Shown: positions 11,101 through 19,059, counted from the stretch's first letter. The stretch is 64,000 nt of DNA from Palsa-504 sp963787645 (GCA_963787645.1 CAWBDS010000011.1:558001-622000); one strand, 5' to 3'. Notes: a model not told the origin generated them from the letters alone. Translations and numbers: made by a program.

Positions 11101-11193
11101 TTCTTTGCATCCCTCAACCAGAGGCACGACCAAGACATCAAGTACGACGTCGTCACCAACTACACCGAACTAATGCAGCTCGTCGCCGGCTAG
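8112..11193 (+). pseudogene. res: Type III-like restriction subunit Res (helicase-nuclease), one frameshift
   Basis: Starts five bases after Mod. The first frame (8112 to about 9530) has Walker A EMETGTGKT near residues 105-113, DEPQ near 231-234 and YSATH. The second frame (about 9525-11193) has REGWDNPNVFVMG and SVSRRQEIGRGLRL, the SF2 motifs V and VI, and ends with GDYNPDW...FVAETKG, a PD-(D/E)xK nuclease motif. Joined, the protein would be about 1026 residues, the usual Res size. The break lies near 9522-9535, where the frame that should read YLRRDEVRAVHQGYF is lost. As written the ATPase would be separated from motif VI and the nuclease. Mod and Res both carrying one indel in a continuous operon makes sequence quality a question. 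Confidence 0.88.
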
Positions 11194-11359
11194 GGAACGA
11201 GGAAAGTTCGGCTTGCCGCCGGATAAACAGGTCTGAGCTGACGCAAACGGTGACGGCAACCAGCCCCGGCCACCTGCGCGGTGGCGCCATGAGACTGAAG
11301 TTGACGTTTGCTGGGTAGCTGATGCGCTGGGCATACGCCAACTTCGGACTATTTTAATG

Positions 11360-11605
11360 ATGGAGGTTACGGGGCTGAAGGTCGAAGCCGGTCTTGGCGA
11401 GGAGCCGACGATGAGGCGGCCCGGTGCTGCATCATCGTAAGCCGGTCTTGAGCAGTGCGGTGAGGTGATCGATGTCCTGCTTGACCAGGTTGGCCAGCAA
11501 TCGCTTAAGGTGCGACCAGCACCTGCCGCGACCGGGTTGAGCTCGGCGCATACGGCGGTAGCCGGAAGACCTTCAGCCACGGCCGGGCGGCGATGTAGCT
11601 CCAGC
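11360..11605 (-). pseudogene. IS630-family transposase C-terminal remnant
   Basis: On the minus strand, three frames joined by small indels read WLKVFRLPPYAP, ELNPV, WSHLKRLLANLVKQDIDHL and KTGFDLQP. This is the end of the DDE domain and C-terminal tail of an IS630-type transposase (YRLPPYAPELNPVE...LKR family). The catalytic glutamate region is disrupted and the N-terminal two thirds are missing. It does not belong to either of the intact IS630 types elsewhere in the window. It marks the right edge of the defence-like operon. Confidence 0.7.
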
Positions 11606-11647
11606 CGGGCTAGATCAGGTCCAAACTCGAACTTTGTTACCGTGTCC

Positions 11648-12403
11648 TCAAGAAGGTATCTGCCATGCGTTGCCTCTCGCTAACTGCGCCACGATGATGT
11701 CGCGGAGCTGTGCCGGGGTGGGCCACGGTGGCTTTCTGTGGATCATACGGTGGCAGTTGCTGCACAGCAGAGCGAGGTCGCTGATTCTTGTTTCGCGTTC
11801 ACCGGTCTCGTGAAGCGGCAGGACGTGATGGCATTCGATATAGCCCTCCCCTCTCTTACCATAGATCTGTCCGAAGTCGAAGCCGCAAGCCTCGCAGGCC
11901 AGCGGATCGCCGCGGTGCAGCACGCTACGGATCTTCTTGCGGCGCAATCTTGGGTTGCGTTCGCGCTCGGCGTGGAAGCGCCACAGGTAGCGGCCCTCTA
12001 GGATGCTGCCGTCGTCATCCTGGAACTTCGAGGCACTTTCCGGGGTGTCGTTCAGCGCATCCTGGAGCAGATCCTGCGCAATGCGGTGCATGACATCAGG
12101 GGCAGCCCGGAACTGGTCAAAGACCTCCTGGTCCCCCTCGCTGCCATTGGAACGCCACTTTCCCCAGTCGGGGGCGGCGGAGGCAAGGTTGTGCGTCTTC
12201 CGCGATACGCCGTCCTCGTTCCTGAAGCTACTCAGCCGCGCCTCGGGTGGGTGTAGGGACATCCTTCGAAGGATGCGGGACAGCTCGATGACCCGCTCAT
12301 CCTCGGGAGGCAGTGGCTGCCAGTCATTCTGAAAGACCATGTCGCAGGCCAGAACGGTCTCGTCCCATTCCCAGTCAGGGTTTCGGCGAGCGGCATCCGG
12401 CAT
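11648..12403 (-). CDS. HNH endonuclease, McrA-like
   Basis: An intact 251-residue protein (ATG 12403). The C-terminal domain reads ACEACGFDFGQIYG, IECHHVLPLHE and LLCSNCHRMIH: two CxxC zinc pairs flanking the catalytic His-His of the beta-beta-alpha-metal fold. This is the layout of McrA and ScoMcrA-type modification-dependent endonucleases. The N-terminal 150 residues are unrecognised and could read modified DNA. In actinomycetes such enzymes restrict methylated or phosphorothioated DNA; that specificity is inference. It is transcribed toward the Res gene. Upstream (12418-12445) two direct TTGGCAAC repeats may be regulatory. Confidence 0.8.
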   Translation of the reverse strand: MPDAARRNPDWEWDETVLACDMVFQNDWQPLPPEDERVIELSRILRRMSLHPPEARLSSFRNEDGVSRKTHNLASAAPDWGKWRSNGSEGDQEVFDQFRAAPDVMHRIAQDLLQDALNDTPESASKFQDDDGSILEGRYLWRFHAERERNPRLRRKKIRSVLHRGDPLACEACGFDFGQIYGKRGEGYIECHHVLPLHETGERETRISDLALLCSNCHRMIHRKPPWPTPAQLRDIIVAQLARGNAWQIPS

Positions 12404-12587
12404 GCTCCGATGCTAGTCCCGGAGTTGGCAACGTGTTGCGTTTGGCAACATCGGCTGGATGTGAGACCAGGGGCCATCCCTGTATCGCGTACCGTTCCCC
12501 GCCGATCCGGGAGAGGAGTACGGCTCGGCACCGGTGGGCTATGCGCAGCATGACAGCCCGCCGGTGACTAACAGCCCGGACGGCGAA

Positions 12588-13035
12588 GGCGCGGGCCGTT
12601 TTGCAGACCGCGTTCTACTCGTGGCTGCTGGCCGAACTTCAGGGACCGAGCCGCGCTGGATGCACCTGGCGCTCGGGCACGGGGAGTTCGTCCCTTTCAA
12701 GGTGAAGGACTTCGCCGCGTCCGGACGGCAGACCCGGCGGCGGTTGGAAGAGGTTCTCGCCGCCGCGCAGGCGGCCGGGCGTATCCCGAGCCGGTCGAGC
12801 GCTGGGCCATCTGCCGGTGGCGCGAGCTGTGCGCCGGTCGCCGACGGGCCGACGACGACCTTTCCCTGCTCGCGGGGATGACGACGGGGCAGCGGCGGGC
12901 GCTGAAGGGGGCTGGGGTCGCCATTCGGCGCGGGTTCGCGGGTCTGGCCGAACTCCCCGCCCGAACCGGGTGAGCCGGGACTCCTTTGAGCGCTCCCGGA
13001 CCCAGGCCCGGCTGCAGGTGGCTTTCCACTGCCGT
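12588..13035 (+). pseudogene. Fragment of a TM0106-type RecB-like nuclease gene
   Basis: This stretch is a decayed paralogue of the middle of the nuclease part of the gene at 38447-41920. In shifting frames it reads VLQTAFYSWLL, PRWMHLALGHGEF, AICRWRELC, DDDLSLLAGMTTGQRRALKG and RGFAGLAELP, each matching the intact protein in order. The QxxxY-like motif and the CxxC part of the Fe-S cluster are recognisable. Several indels and a stop (GTG AGC frame loss near 12968) inactivate it, and nothing of the RNase H or helicase domains follows. It lies between the McrA-like gene and an IS630 insertion. Confidence 0.8.
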
Positions 13036-13274
13036 TACGTCCGACGACCAGGGTCAGCTCCCGGCGCCGCGGAACCTCTAAGGTCGGCGTCGAGGAGCTC
13101 TGCGCATCGGCTATACGGATGGCGCAGATGATCAGGCCGGCGCGGGCGGCGACCACGCACACGCCGCGGTTGTAGCGGTGGCACAGGGAGCACGTGACGT
13201 CACGGAGCACGGGCCGTCGCCAGGCGAGGCAGTCATCCAGCGATCGTGGATCTACGGCAGGCGTAATCTGTCTA

Positions 13275-14520
13275 GTGCGCTGGCCATAAACGTTCACCGG
13301 GTTGGTGACAGGCGGCGGTGATTGCTTTCACACTCGATCGTGTGAATAGATCGAGTGGCGGGAGGGCGTGATGGCGGAGCCGGTGCGGGCGCGGCGGCTG
13401 ACTGATCAGGAGGGGCAGCGGCTGCAGCAGATCGTGCGGCGGGGCAAGCACGGGTCGGTCCGGGTGCGGCGGGCGATGATCATCATGGCGTCGGCCTCGG
13501 GCACGCTGGTCCCGGCGATCGCGCGGCTGGTCGCCGCGGATGAGGACACGGTGCGGGACGTGATCCACCTGTTTAACCAGAAGGGCCTGGCGGCGCTGGA
13601 CCCTCGGTGGGCGGGAGGCCGTCCCCGCCTGATCAGTGACGAGGCCATCGAGGTGATCGTCGCGGCGGCCAGGACCCGGCCGGAGAAGCTGGGCCAGCCG
13701 TTCACCCGGTGGAGCCTGCGCAAGCTGGCTGACTATTTAGCCCGCCATCCTGACCGGCCGGTGATCATCGGGCGGGAGCGGCTGCGGCAGATCCTGCACG
13801 CGCGCGGGATCAGCTTCCAGCGGACCCGGACCTGGAAAGAGTCCCGGGATCCGGACCGGGACGCCAAGCTGGACCGGATCGAGTACGTGACCAGGCATTA
13901 CCCGGACCGCTGTTTTGCCTTTGACCAGTTCGGGCCGCTGTCCATCCGCCCGTGCCACGGGGCCTGCTGGGCGAAACGCAAACACCCGGCCCGGCTGCGG
14001 GCGACCTATCACCGGACCCACGGCATCCGCTATTTCCACGGCTGCTACTGCGTGGGCGATGACCAGCTGTGGGGCGTGGTCCGCGAGCACAAGGGCGCCG
14101 GTCACACCCTGGCCGCGCTGAAGTCGATCCGGGCGGCCCGGCCGGGCGGGTACCGGCTGTTCGTGATCTTGGACAACCTGGCGGCGAACAAGACCCCGGC
14201 GATCCGCCGCTGGGCCAGGCGGGAGAACGTCGAGCTGTGCCTGACGCCGACGAACGCGTCCTGGGCCAACCCGATTGAGGCGCACTTCGGTCCGTTGCGG
14301 ACCTTTGTCATGGGCAACTCCGACCATCCGAACCACCCCGCGCTGGCCCGCAGGCTGCAGGCCTACCTCCGCTGGCGTAACGCTCATGCCCGCCACCCCG
14401 ACGTGCTGGCCGCCCAGCGCCGCGAACGAGCCCGCATCCGCAGCGAGCGCCAGCAACGCTGGGGCCGCCCGAAGCCTAAAGCCGCATAACCAACCCGGTG
14501 AACGTTGGTAGCCAGCGCAC
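13275..14520 (+). mobile_element. IS630-family insertion sequence, 1246 bp
   Basis: The element is bounded by inverted repeats of about 32 bases (left starts GTGCGCTGGC and continues to CACCGGGTTGGT; the right end is its complement, with only a few mismatches) and flanked by TA at 13273-13274 and 14521-14522. TA duplication is characteristic of IS630/Tc1-mariner elements. One intact transposase fills the element. The insertion lies between a decayed nuclease fragment and a frameshifted DinB gene. Confidence 0.9.
13371..14489 (+). CDS. IS630-family transposase
   Basis: A DDE transposase of about 372 residues. ATG 13371 is preferred over GTG 13368 because GGGAGG lies about eight bases upstream. 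The N-terminus carries a helix-turn-helix (IARLVAADEDTVRDVIHLFN) and a linker (DPRWAGGRPRLIS). Acidic residues of the catalytic core are visible in FAFDQFGPL, VILDNLAANK and SWANPIEAHFGPLR (D, D, E). The C-terminal tail is basic (RQQRWGRPKPKAA). It appears complete and possibly active. Confidence 0.92.
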   Translation: MAEPVRARRLTDQEGQRLQQIVRRGKHGSVRVRRAMIIMASASGTLVPAIARLVAADEDTVRDVIHLFNQKGLAALDPRWAGGRPRLISDEAIEVIVAAARTRPEKLGQPFTRWSLRKLADYLARHPDRPVIIGRERLRQILHARGISFQRTRTWKESRDPDRDAKLDRIEYVTRHYPDRCFAFDQFGPLSIRPCHGACWAKRKHPARLRATYHRTHGIRYFHGCYCVGDDQLWGVVREHKGAGHTLAALKSIRAARPGGYRLFVILDNLAANKTPAIRRWARRENVELCLTPTNASWANPIEAHFGPLRTFVMGNSDHPNHPALARRLQAYLRWRNAHARHPDVLAAQRRERARIRSERQQRWGRPKPKAA

Positions 14521-14630
14521 TAGACGACTTGGAGCAAGCGGCGGGCTCTGCCATCCCAGGCCTTGCAGGCAGGCGGCGCGGGGCCGTCAGCGTTCTCGGT
14601 CGGCGGGATACGCCGTGATCCGGTTTGCCA

Positions 14631-14658
14631 GCGGAGCGGCGATCTACGAGCATGACGT
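14631..14658 (+). repeat. 28-bp repeat shared with 24080-24107
   Basis: The sequence GCGGAGCGGCGATCTAC, one variable base, then AGCATGACGTG occurs here and at 24080-24107. At the second site it begins exactly at the right-hand breakpoint of the duplicated HxlR module, sharing the GCGGAG of that module. Function unknown; it may mark a recombination or insertion boundary. Confidence 0.6.
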
Positions 14659-14659
14659 G

Positions 14660-15168
14660 ATGAGCTGGACCGCGCCCGACGTCGCCCGGATTGACGAGCC
14701 GTTCATCGGTCCCGAGCGAGACATTCTGGATGGGTTCCTGAACTGGCATCGCTCCACGCTGCTGTGGAAGTGCGCCGGGCTGACGGGCGACCAGCTCGCG
14801 CTGGCGTCGGTGCCGCCGTCGAACCTGTCGCTGCTCGGCATCGTCCGGCACATGGCCGACATGGAACGAGTCTGGTTCCGGATCCGCTTCCGCGGTGAGG
14901 CGCTACCCGGCTGTATGACGACGAGGACGCGGCCTTCGAGCACGTTGACCCGGCCCGGGCGCAGGCCGACTTCGCGGCCTTCCCCGAGGAATGCGACCTG
15001 GCCCGCAAGGCGGTGGCCGGGGCGTCGCTGGAGGAGGAGTTCACCGGCGGGCGCGGCCGCACCCTGTCGCTGCGCTGGGTCTACATCCACATGATCGAGG
15101 AGTACGCCCGGCACAACGGCGACGCCGACCTGCTGCGCCAGCGCATTAACGGGGCGACAGGCTCCTGA
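14660..15168 (+). pseudogene. DinB/DUF664 family protein, frameshifted
   Basis: ATG 14660 begins MSWTAPDVARIDEPFIGPERDI. The helical bundle includes LLGIVRHMADMERVWF, a typical DinB/DUF664 metal-site helix. Near 14922 the frame is lost; the next frame carries YDDEDAAFEHVDPARAQADF and ends LRWVYIHMIEEYARHNGDADLL, with the second and third metal-binding histidines. Repaired it would be about 168 residues. DUF664 proteins act as thiol- or metal-dependent hydrolase/transferase scaffolds in actinomycetes. A shorter decayed copy lies at 25711-25879. Confidence 0.8.
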
Positions 15169-15234
15169 CACACCGGCCAGGTAGCTCTTCTGATCGGACG
15201 GAACGGCCCAGGCTTTCCCGGCTGAGATGCGGGC

Positions 15235-15423
15235 TCAGGCGGTCGTCTTCACCTGGTCGGTGAAGGCCTGCCAGGTGTCGGTGGTGAAGGCTAGCAGGGG
15301 GCCGTCCGGGTGCTTGCTGTCGCGGACGGCCACGGCCGGGCCGGCGGTGCCGACCTCGACACAGGTTCCGCCGTTGTCGCCGCTGCGGCTGCTCTTGCGC
15401 CAGGCGACGGGGGTCAGGTCCAT
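15235..15423 (-). CDS. DUF397 protein of a WhiJ-like locus
   Basis: A 62-residue protein with the typical DUF397 pattern: WRKSSRSGDNGGTCVEV near the start, then AVRDSKHPDGPLLAF. These small proteins accompany DUF5753-type XRE regulators and HATPase proteins in actinomycetes and are implicated in developmental or antibiotic regulation in Streptomyces (whiJ, bldB-related and abaA-type loci). Its ATG overlaps the 3' end of the XRE gene by 10 bases, so the two are co-translated. Confidence 0.9.
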   Translation of the reverse strand: MDLTPVAWRKSSRSGDNGGTCVEVGTAGPAVAVRDSKHPDGPLLAFTTDTWQAFTDQVKTTA

Positions 15424-16244
15424 TGTTCGTCGGCCACTTTCCTGATCAGGTCGCGCGACGACGCACGCGACTCGGCCTCTGATCGGAGTCTATCGAAACG
15501 AATAGCGACGTGAGCGGCCACGGCTGGGCTGTCGGTGACGTGGCCTTCGGCCGCCGTCTCCAGGTAGACGACGGGCGGCCGGGCGTCGAGGTCGGCGATG
15601 ACGAAGTGTGCGAGCAGACCGGCGTGGGCGCCGGCGGCGCGGATGACCTGGATGGTGGTCTTGGGGTGTTCGGCGGCCTCAGCTAGACGGTAGAGCTGGC
15701 TGCGCATGACCTTGGGGCCGCCGATGGCGCGGTGTAGGACGCCTTCGTCCAGGACGCACCAGAGCTGGGGTGCGTCCGGGCGGTCCAGGACCGTCTGCCG
15801 GGCCAGCCTTGCGGCTACTTGTTCGTCGAGGTCGTCCAGGTTGCCGTCGGGGCGGGCGCTGAGGATGGCGCGGGCGTAGTCCTCGGTCTGCAGCAGGCCG
15901 GGCACGACGAGTGGCTCGTACCAGCGCAGGATCGTCGCCTCGGCTTCGATGTCCGCCCATGGCTGGAACCAGCCGTAGGCCCGCTGCTTGTGGCCCTTCT
16001 TCAGGTGGTCCCACAGGCGGGCCAGGGCGCCGCGGGTGTCCAGGTCGGGTACGGCGTCGAGGCGGGGCGGGAAGTCCTCGGCGGGCGGCCGCTCCCCCGT
16101 CTCGATCTTGCTGATCACGTCGTGTGAGACGTTCGCATGGGAGGCCAGGTCCTTCTGGGAGAGGCCTGCGCGGGTCCGGTAGTAGCGCAGTTCCGCGCCG
16201 AAGACGCCTGAGGGTGTCCCGGTGCGGTCGGCATCGTTCGGCAT
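15414..16244 (-). CDS. XRE-family regulator with DUF5753 domain (WhiJ-like)
   Basis: About 276 residues from ATG 16244. The start is placed there because a GGAAAGG site precedes it and the HTH follows closely. The N-terminal helix-turn-helix reads LRYYRTRAGLSQKDLA...VSHDVISKIETGERPP. The DUF5753 region includes RWYEPLVVPGLLQTEDYARA and WCVLDEGVLHR, the ligand-binding-like fold common to WhiJ-type regulators. It is divergent from the HATPase gene at 16376, with 131 bases between them as a shared control region, and is followed by DUF397. This triad is a known actinomycete developmental regulatory module; the particular target is unknown. Confidence 0.9.
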   Translation of the reverse strand: MPNDADRTGTPSGVFGAELRYYRTRAGLSQKDLASHANVSHDVISKIETGERPPAEDFPPRLDAVPDLDTRGALARLWDHLKKGHKQRAYGWFQPWADIEAEATILRWYEPLVVPGLLQTEDYARAILSARPDGNLDDLDEQVAARLARQTVLDRPDAPQLWCVLDEGVLHRAIGGPKVMRSQLYRLAEAAEHPKTTIQVIRAAGAHAGLLAHFVIADLDARPPVVYLETAAEGHVTDSPAVAAHVAIRFDRLRSEAESRASSRDLIRKVADEQWT

Positions 16245-16375
16245 CTGATCGGCATCCTTTCCAGGAAGGCGACCCCGGGCCGGCAATCGGTGGGCATCCG
16301 GGCCGATCTCGTTCCCAACGGTAGTCCTCGCGCGACAGGCTGTGAAATACAAATCGGGCCATCGGGAGAGGGACA

Positions 16376-16771
16376 GTGACTACGACAGCCGCGGCGGCGA
16401 GCGTCCGCCGTCACACCGAGACCTATCCCGCCGAACCCGAGCAGGTCAGGCACGCTCGGGCCGCGCTCGCCGGATGGCTGAGCGGCTTCCCGCAGGCTGA
16501 CGAGGCGATCTTGATCGCATCGGAGTTCGCCGCCAATTCCGTCCTGCACAGCGCCTCCCGTGATGGCGGCACCTTTACCTTGCGTGCTGAAGTCCGCGCG
16601 GACCGGCTCCGGATCGAGGTGGAGGACGCCGGAGGGCCGTGGCGCGACGGGCCGCGCGATGATAGCCGCCCGCACGGACTCGATGTCGTGAACGCGATCG
16701 CTGGCCCGGGGAACTGGGGCGTCGACGGGGACGCCCGCGGACGCACCGCTTGGGCCACTTTGGACAGGTGA
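16376..16771 (+). CDS. RsbW-like HATPase (anti-sigma-factor-type) protein
   Basis: 131 residues from GTG 16376 with GAGAGGGA just upstream. It has the GHKL N-box (LIASEFAANSVLHSAS) and a G-box-like RIEVEDAGGPW...HGLDVV. It is a single-domain ATPase of the RsbW/SpoIIAB type, common beside DUF397/XRE pairs. It could be a serine kinase or anti-sigma partner. Transcribed divergently from the XRE gene. Confidence 0.85.
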   Translation: MTTTAAAASVRRHTETYPAEPEQVRHARAALAGWLSGFPQADEAILIASEFAANSVLHSASRDGGTFTLRAEVRADRLRIEVEDAGGPWRDGPRDDSRPHGLDVVNAIAGPGNWGVDGDARGRTAWATLDR

Positions 16772-16779
16772 GTTGCGCA

Positions 16780-16971
16780 ATGGCCGTCTTTCCTCCGCCT
16801 GGCGACGCCTCGCGGGTCTCCTGCTTCCTCGCGGACCACCCGCGGTGGTCCGCCTGGTGGGACAAGAAGCACGGGCTATGGCGCGTCGCCGAAGACGACC
16901 CTGACTCCGACCTCTACGCCGAAAGCAGCGACGCGGACATTGTGATGGGCTACATCACGGGGCACGCCTGA
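16780..16971 (+). CDS. Small conserved hypothetical protein beside the WhiJ-like locus
   Basis: 63 residues from ATG 16780, nine bases after the HATPase stop. It contains HPRWSAWWDKKHGLWRVAED and ends in SSDADIVMGYITGHA. Short proteins of this type are common downstream of HATPase genes in actinomycetes and have no assigned role. A fragment of a similar reading (WKHGLWRVAEDG) lies at 24109-24142, so the gene family has been copied and lost elsewhere in the window. Confidence 0.7.
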   Translation: MAVFPPPGDASRVSCFLADHPRWSAWWDKKHGLWRVAEDDPDSDLYAESSDADIVMGYITGHA

Positions 16972-17078
16972 GCTGTGGATCACCCCGCACAGTTCGGCTC
17001 GTCGCGAGTCATCAGTCGAGGCGGTCAGGACCGGGGCCGTTCCGCACGGAACGCGGGGAGTCTGGGCGGGGGCTGGCA

Positions 17079-17115
17079 TGGTGGTCCGTTCGGAAAAATG
17101 ATGGTCAGATAGCCA
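17079..17115 (+). repeat. Dispersed repeat copy R2
   Basis: Contains GGTGGTCCGTTCGGAAAAAT followed by GATGGTCAGATA. It is located 25-60 bases beyond the stop of the RelE-like toxin gene (minus strand). Its right half resembles copy R4 (GACGGTCAGGTA). Confidence 0.55.
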
Positions 17116-17139
17116 TATGAAGCGCGGACATCTGGGCGC

Positions 17140-17442
17140 CTATCTTGTGGCCGCCACGGGCCTACGGCGACGGTAGGCGGAGGAGCGGTGCTGGATGTCC
17201 TGAACGATGACCGCATGCTTTGATTCGTCGATCCGGTACAGCACGCGCCGCTGAGTACCGCGCCGGGCGCTGCGGAAGCCGGACAAGGTGTCCCGGAGCG
17301 GTTTGCCGACCCGGTAAGGCGCCTCCAGGAGCGGTCCGGCGATGAATTCAACAGCCGCGGCGGCGGCGTCCTCCGCCAGCAACTCCGAGATCGCGCGCCG
17401 GGCCGGGCGGGTCATTCCAAGCTCGTAAGGCCCGGAGCTCAC
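17140..17442 (-). CDS. RelE/ParE-like toxin
   Basis: 100 residues from GTG 17442, which overlaps the antitoxin stop (GTGA). The fold signature LRDTLSGFRSARRG...RVLYRIDESKHAVIVQDIQHR is typical of RelE/ParE toxins: a ribosome-dependent mRNA interferase or gyrase inhibitor, not distinguishable here. The basic C-terminus (HRSSAYRRRRP) would carry functional residues in RelE-type enzymes. Co-transcribed with the upstream RHH-like antitoxin. Confidence 0.87.
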   Translation of the reverse strand: MSSGPYELGMTRPARRAISELLAEDAAAAAVEFIAGPLLEAPYRVGKPLRDTLSGFRSARRGTQRRVLYRIDESKHAVIVQDIQHRSSAYRRRRPVAATR

Positions 17443-17693
17443 CTCTTGCGCTCAGCCAGAAGCGCGCGCGCCGCTTCGGCGCCGTAGACCACGTCGCCGG
17501 ACTGCTCAGACTCCCTAGCTTCGGCCAGGCCTCGCAGCGCTGATGGATCGGCGAGGATCTCGGCGGTCTCTCGCATCGACAGGTACTCTTCGATCGCGAC
17601 CAGGACCGTCTGCTGTACGCTGCGGTGCTCAACCTCGGCGACCTGCTTGAGCTGGTCTTCGATCTCGGGCGGCAAGCGAAGTGTCATAGCCAT
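17439..17693 (-). CDS. RelB-like ribbon-helix-helix antitoxin
   Basis: 84 residues. Two ATGs are possible, at 17693 and 17687. The N-terminus reads TLRLPPEIEDQLKQVAEVEHRSVQQTVLVAIEEYL, an RHH DNA-binding domain; the acidic C-terminus would wrap the toxin. A palindrome at 17692-17706 overlaps the start, as expected for autoregulation. Confidence 0.87.
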   Translation of the reverse strand: MAMTLRLPPEIEDQLKQVAEVEHRSVQQTVLVAIEEYLSMRETAEILADPSALRGLAEARESEQSGDVVYGAEAARALLAERKR

Positions 17694-17706
17694 ACCATAA
17701 TGGTAT
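17692..17706. promoter_or_regulatory. Probable operator of the RelBE-like module
   Basis: Near-perfect palindrome ATACCATAATGGTAT overlapping the antitoxin start codon. RHH antitoxins typically bind such sites to repress their own operon; the role here is inferred from position. Confidence 0.65.
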
Positions 17707-17733
17707 CACAACGGTGCAGGGCTGGGGACTTTA

Positions 17734-18189
17734 CTACTCTGGTGACCGCGTGATTTCCATGATCCAGTTGGCAATCCAGGTCTGTTCCTGGTCGACGGAG
17801 AAGGCCTGCTCCCAGCGGGCGGAGTCGGCGGTGATGTCCGACCAGATATAACGGGCCCGGATGTCCTTGCCGTTGTAGGTGTCATCGCCGTAGAACTCGC
17901 CGCGGCCGTTGATGAACCGGCCGAAGACCGGCGGGAACAACGTACCGGTGCGCTTGCTGGCCCAGTACAGCGACCATTGCGCGTGCTCGGGATCGTAGAG
18001 CCTCAGGGTGAGACCGGAGAAACCCTTGGTGGGGAAGTCGATCTCGTCGAAGTGCGCCGCGCCGCCGAAATGCCGGCTGGCCCGGCTGACGCCGGGGAAC
18101 TCCTCCCACTGGCTGGTCTCGTCAAGGAAGTCGGTCCGCCACCGGTTGCGGACGTTCCAGGTGCCGGTGAAGAAGTCGAAATCGTTCAT
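17734..18189 (-). CDS. DUF1579-like (lipocalin-fold) hypothetical protein
   Basis: 151 residues from ATG 18189; a start at 18219 is possible but adds residues outside the family pattern. It begins MNDFDFFTGTWNVRNRW, the usual opening of DUF1579/calycin-like proteins, and continues with LTLRLYDPEHAQWSLYW. Such proteins are small beta-barrels of unknown ligand. The stop lies 40 bases upstream of the RelB-like start, separated by the palindrome. Confidence 0.7.
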   Translation of the reverse strand: MNDFDFFTGTWNVRNRWRTDFLDETSQWEEFPGVSRASRHFGGAAHFDEIDFPTKGFSGLTLRLYDPEHAQWSLYWASKRTGTLFPPVFGRFINGRGEFYGDDTYNGKDIRARYIWSDITADSARWEQAFSVDQEQTWIANWIMEITRSPE

Positions 18190-18328
18190 GCCTGGACGGT
18201 AGGACGACTTCACTGGCATGTTGTGTCAGTGAAGTCGAGCCGCCTACTTCGCTCCTGTTGCGGGGGACTAATAGTCCGGCGGTTGTCCGGGCCCGCCGTT
18301 CTTGCACCGGCCGGGGGTGCTGCGGCGG

Positions 18329-18390
18329 GAACCACGGACCGTTCGGCCGAAAGAATTTTCAATTGTCCCGGACGGACAGTGGTGTTACTG
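18329..18390. repeat. Dispersed palindromic repeat copy R3 (full-length)
   Basis: The left arm ACCACGGACCGTTCGG (18331-18346) and the right arm CCGGACGGACAGTGGT (18368-18383) are imperfect inverted repeats around an AT-rich centre with AAAGAATTTTCAATT. It lies just after the VapC stop on the minus strand, so it could also fold as a terminator. Confidence 0.7.
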
Positions 18391-18401
18391 CCTAGGCCGT
18401 C

Positions 18402-18812
18402 CTAAACGTGTGTGACGAGCTTGACGGGCTGGCCGGTGACCGAGGCCACGGTCAGGAAGTCGCGGTCGTCGCACAGCACGATGAGACGCTCGCGTTCCGC
18501 AGTCGCGGCGATAAGCAGGTCAACGGGTCCGGCGGAACGGTGCTTGCCGGTCTCGGTCAGCCGTTGCTGGATCTCGCTGGCGCGATCGTAGGCTTGGTCG
18601 CTCATCGTCACCCGGCCGAACAGCTCTCGCAGCAGGCGCTGCTTTTCAAGCCGGTCAGCCAGGGATCGCGCCGAGTACAGGAACTCCAGCTCGACGATGG
18701 GGCAGATGGCGATGACACCGGCGGTGAGCTGCTCCGACCACGCCTGCCGCAGCTTATCCTGCAGGATCCTGAACAGGCCCGACGTGTCGATCAGGTACAG
18801 GGCCGGGCTCAC
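18402..18812 (-). CDS. vapC: PIN-domain toxin, VapC family
   Basis: 136 residues. PIN motifs are visible: LIDTSGLF (first Asp), IVELEFLYS (Glu), AGPVDLLIAATA (Asp) and LCDDRDF (Asp), the four acidic residues that bind Mg2+ in these RNases. The GTG start at 18812 overlaps the end of the antitoxin gene. The toxin would cleave tRNA or rRNA when freed from VapB. Confidence 0.9.
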   Translation of the reverse strand: MSPALYLIDTSGLFRILQDKLRQAWSEQLTAGVIAICPIVELEFLYSARSLADRLEKQRLLRELFGRVTMSDQAYDRASEIQQRLTETGKHRSAGPVDLLIAATAERERLIVLCDDRDFLTVASVTGQPVKLVTHV

Positions 18813-19021
18813 CCGCGGTATGCCGTCTTATTTCCGAGGAACTCGTCGAAGTCGCCGCCGTCGGCCATCTCGCCGAGCCTGGCCAGCGCCCGCAGCCGCA
18901 CCAGCCGCTGCCCGACCTCGCGGAGGGCGGCGTTCACCGTGTCCTTCTTTGTCTTGGTGCCAAGTACTTCGGCCGCTGTGGCCAGCGCTTCCTCATCGAT
19001 CTCGACAGGCGTCTTCACCAT
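18809..19021 (-). CDS. vapB: VapB-type antitoxin
   Basis: 70 residues from ATG 19021. VEIDEEALATAAEVLGTKTKKDTVNAALREV is the RHH domain of VapB-type antitoxins, and the tail DFDEFLGNKTAYRG would contact the PIN toxin. Its gene overlaps vapC by four bases and is preceded by a palindrome at 19060-19080. Confidence 0.9.
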   Translation of the reverse strand: MVKTPVEIDEEALATAAEVLGTKTKKDTVNAALREVGQRLVRLRALARLGEMADGGDFDEFLGNKTAYRG

Positions 19022-19059
19022 GCCCACCGGACGACCTCCGATCGAAGCCTGGACATCTT

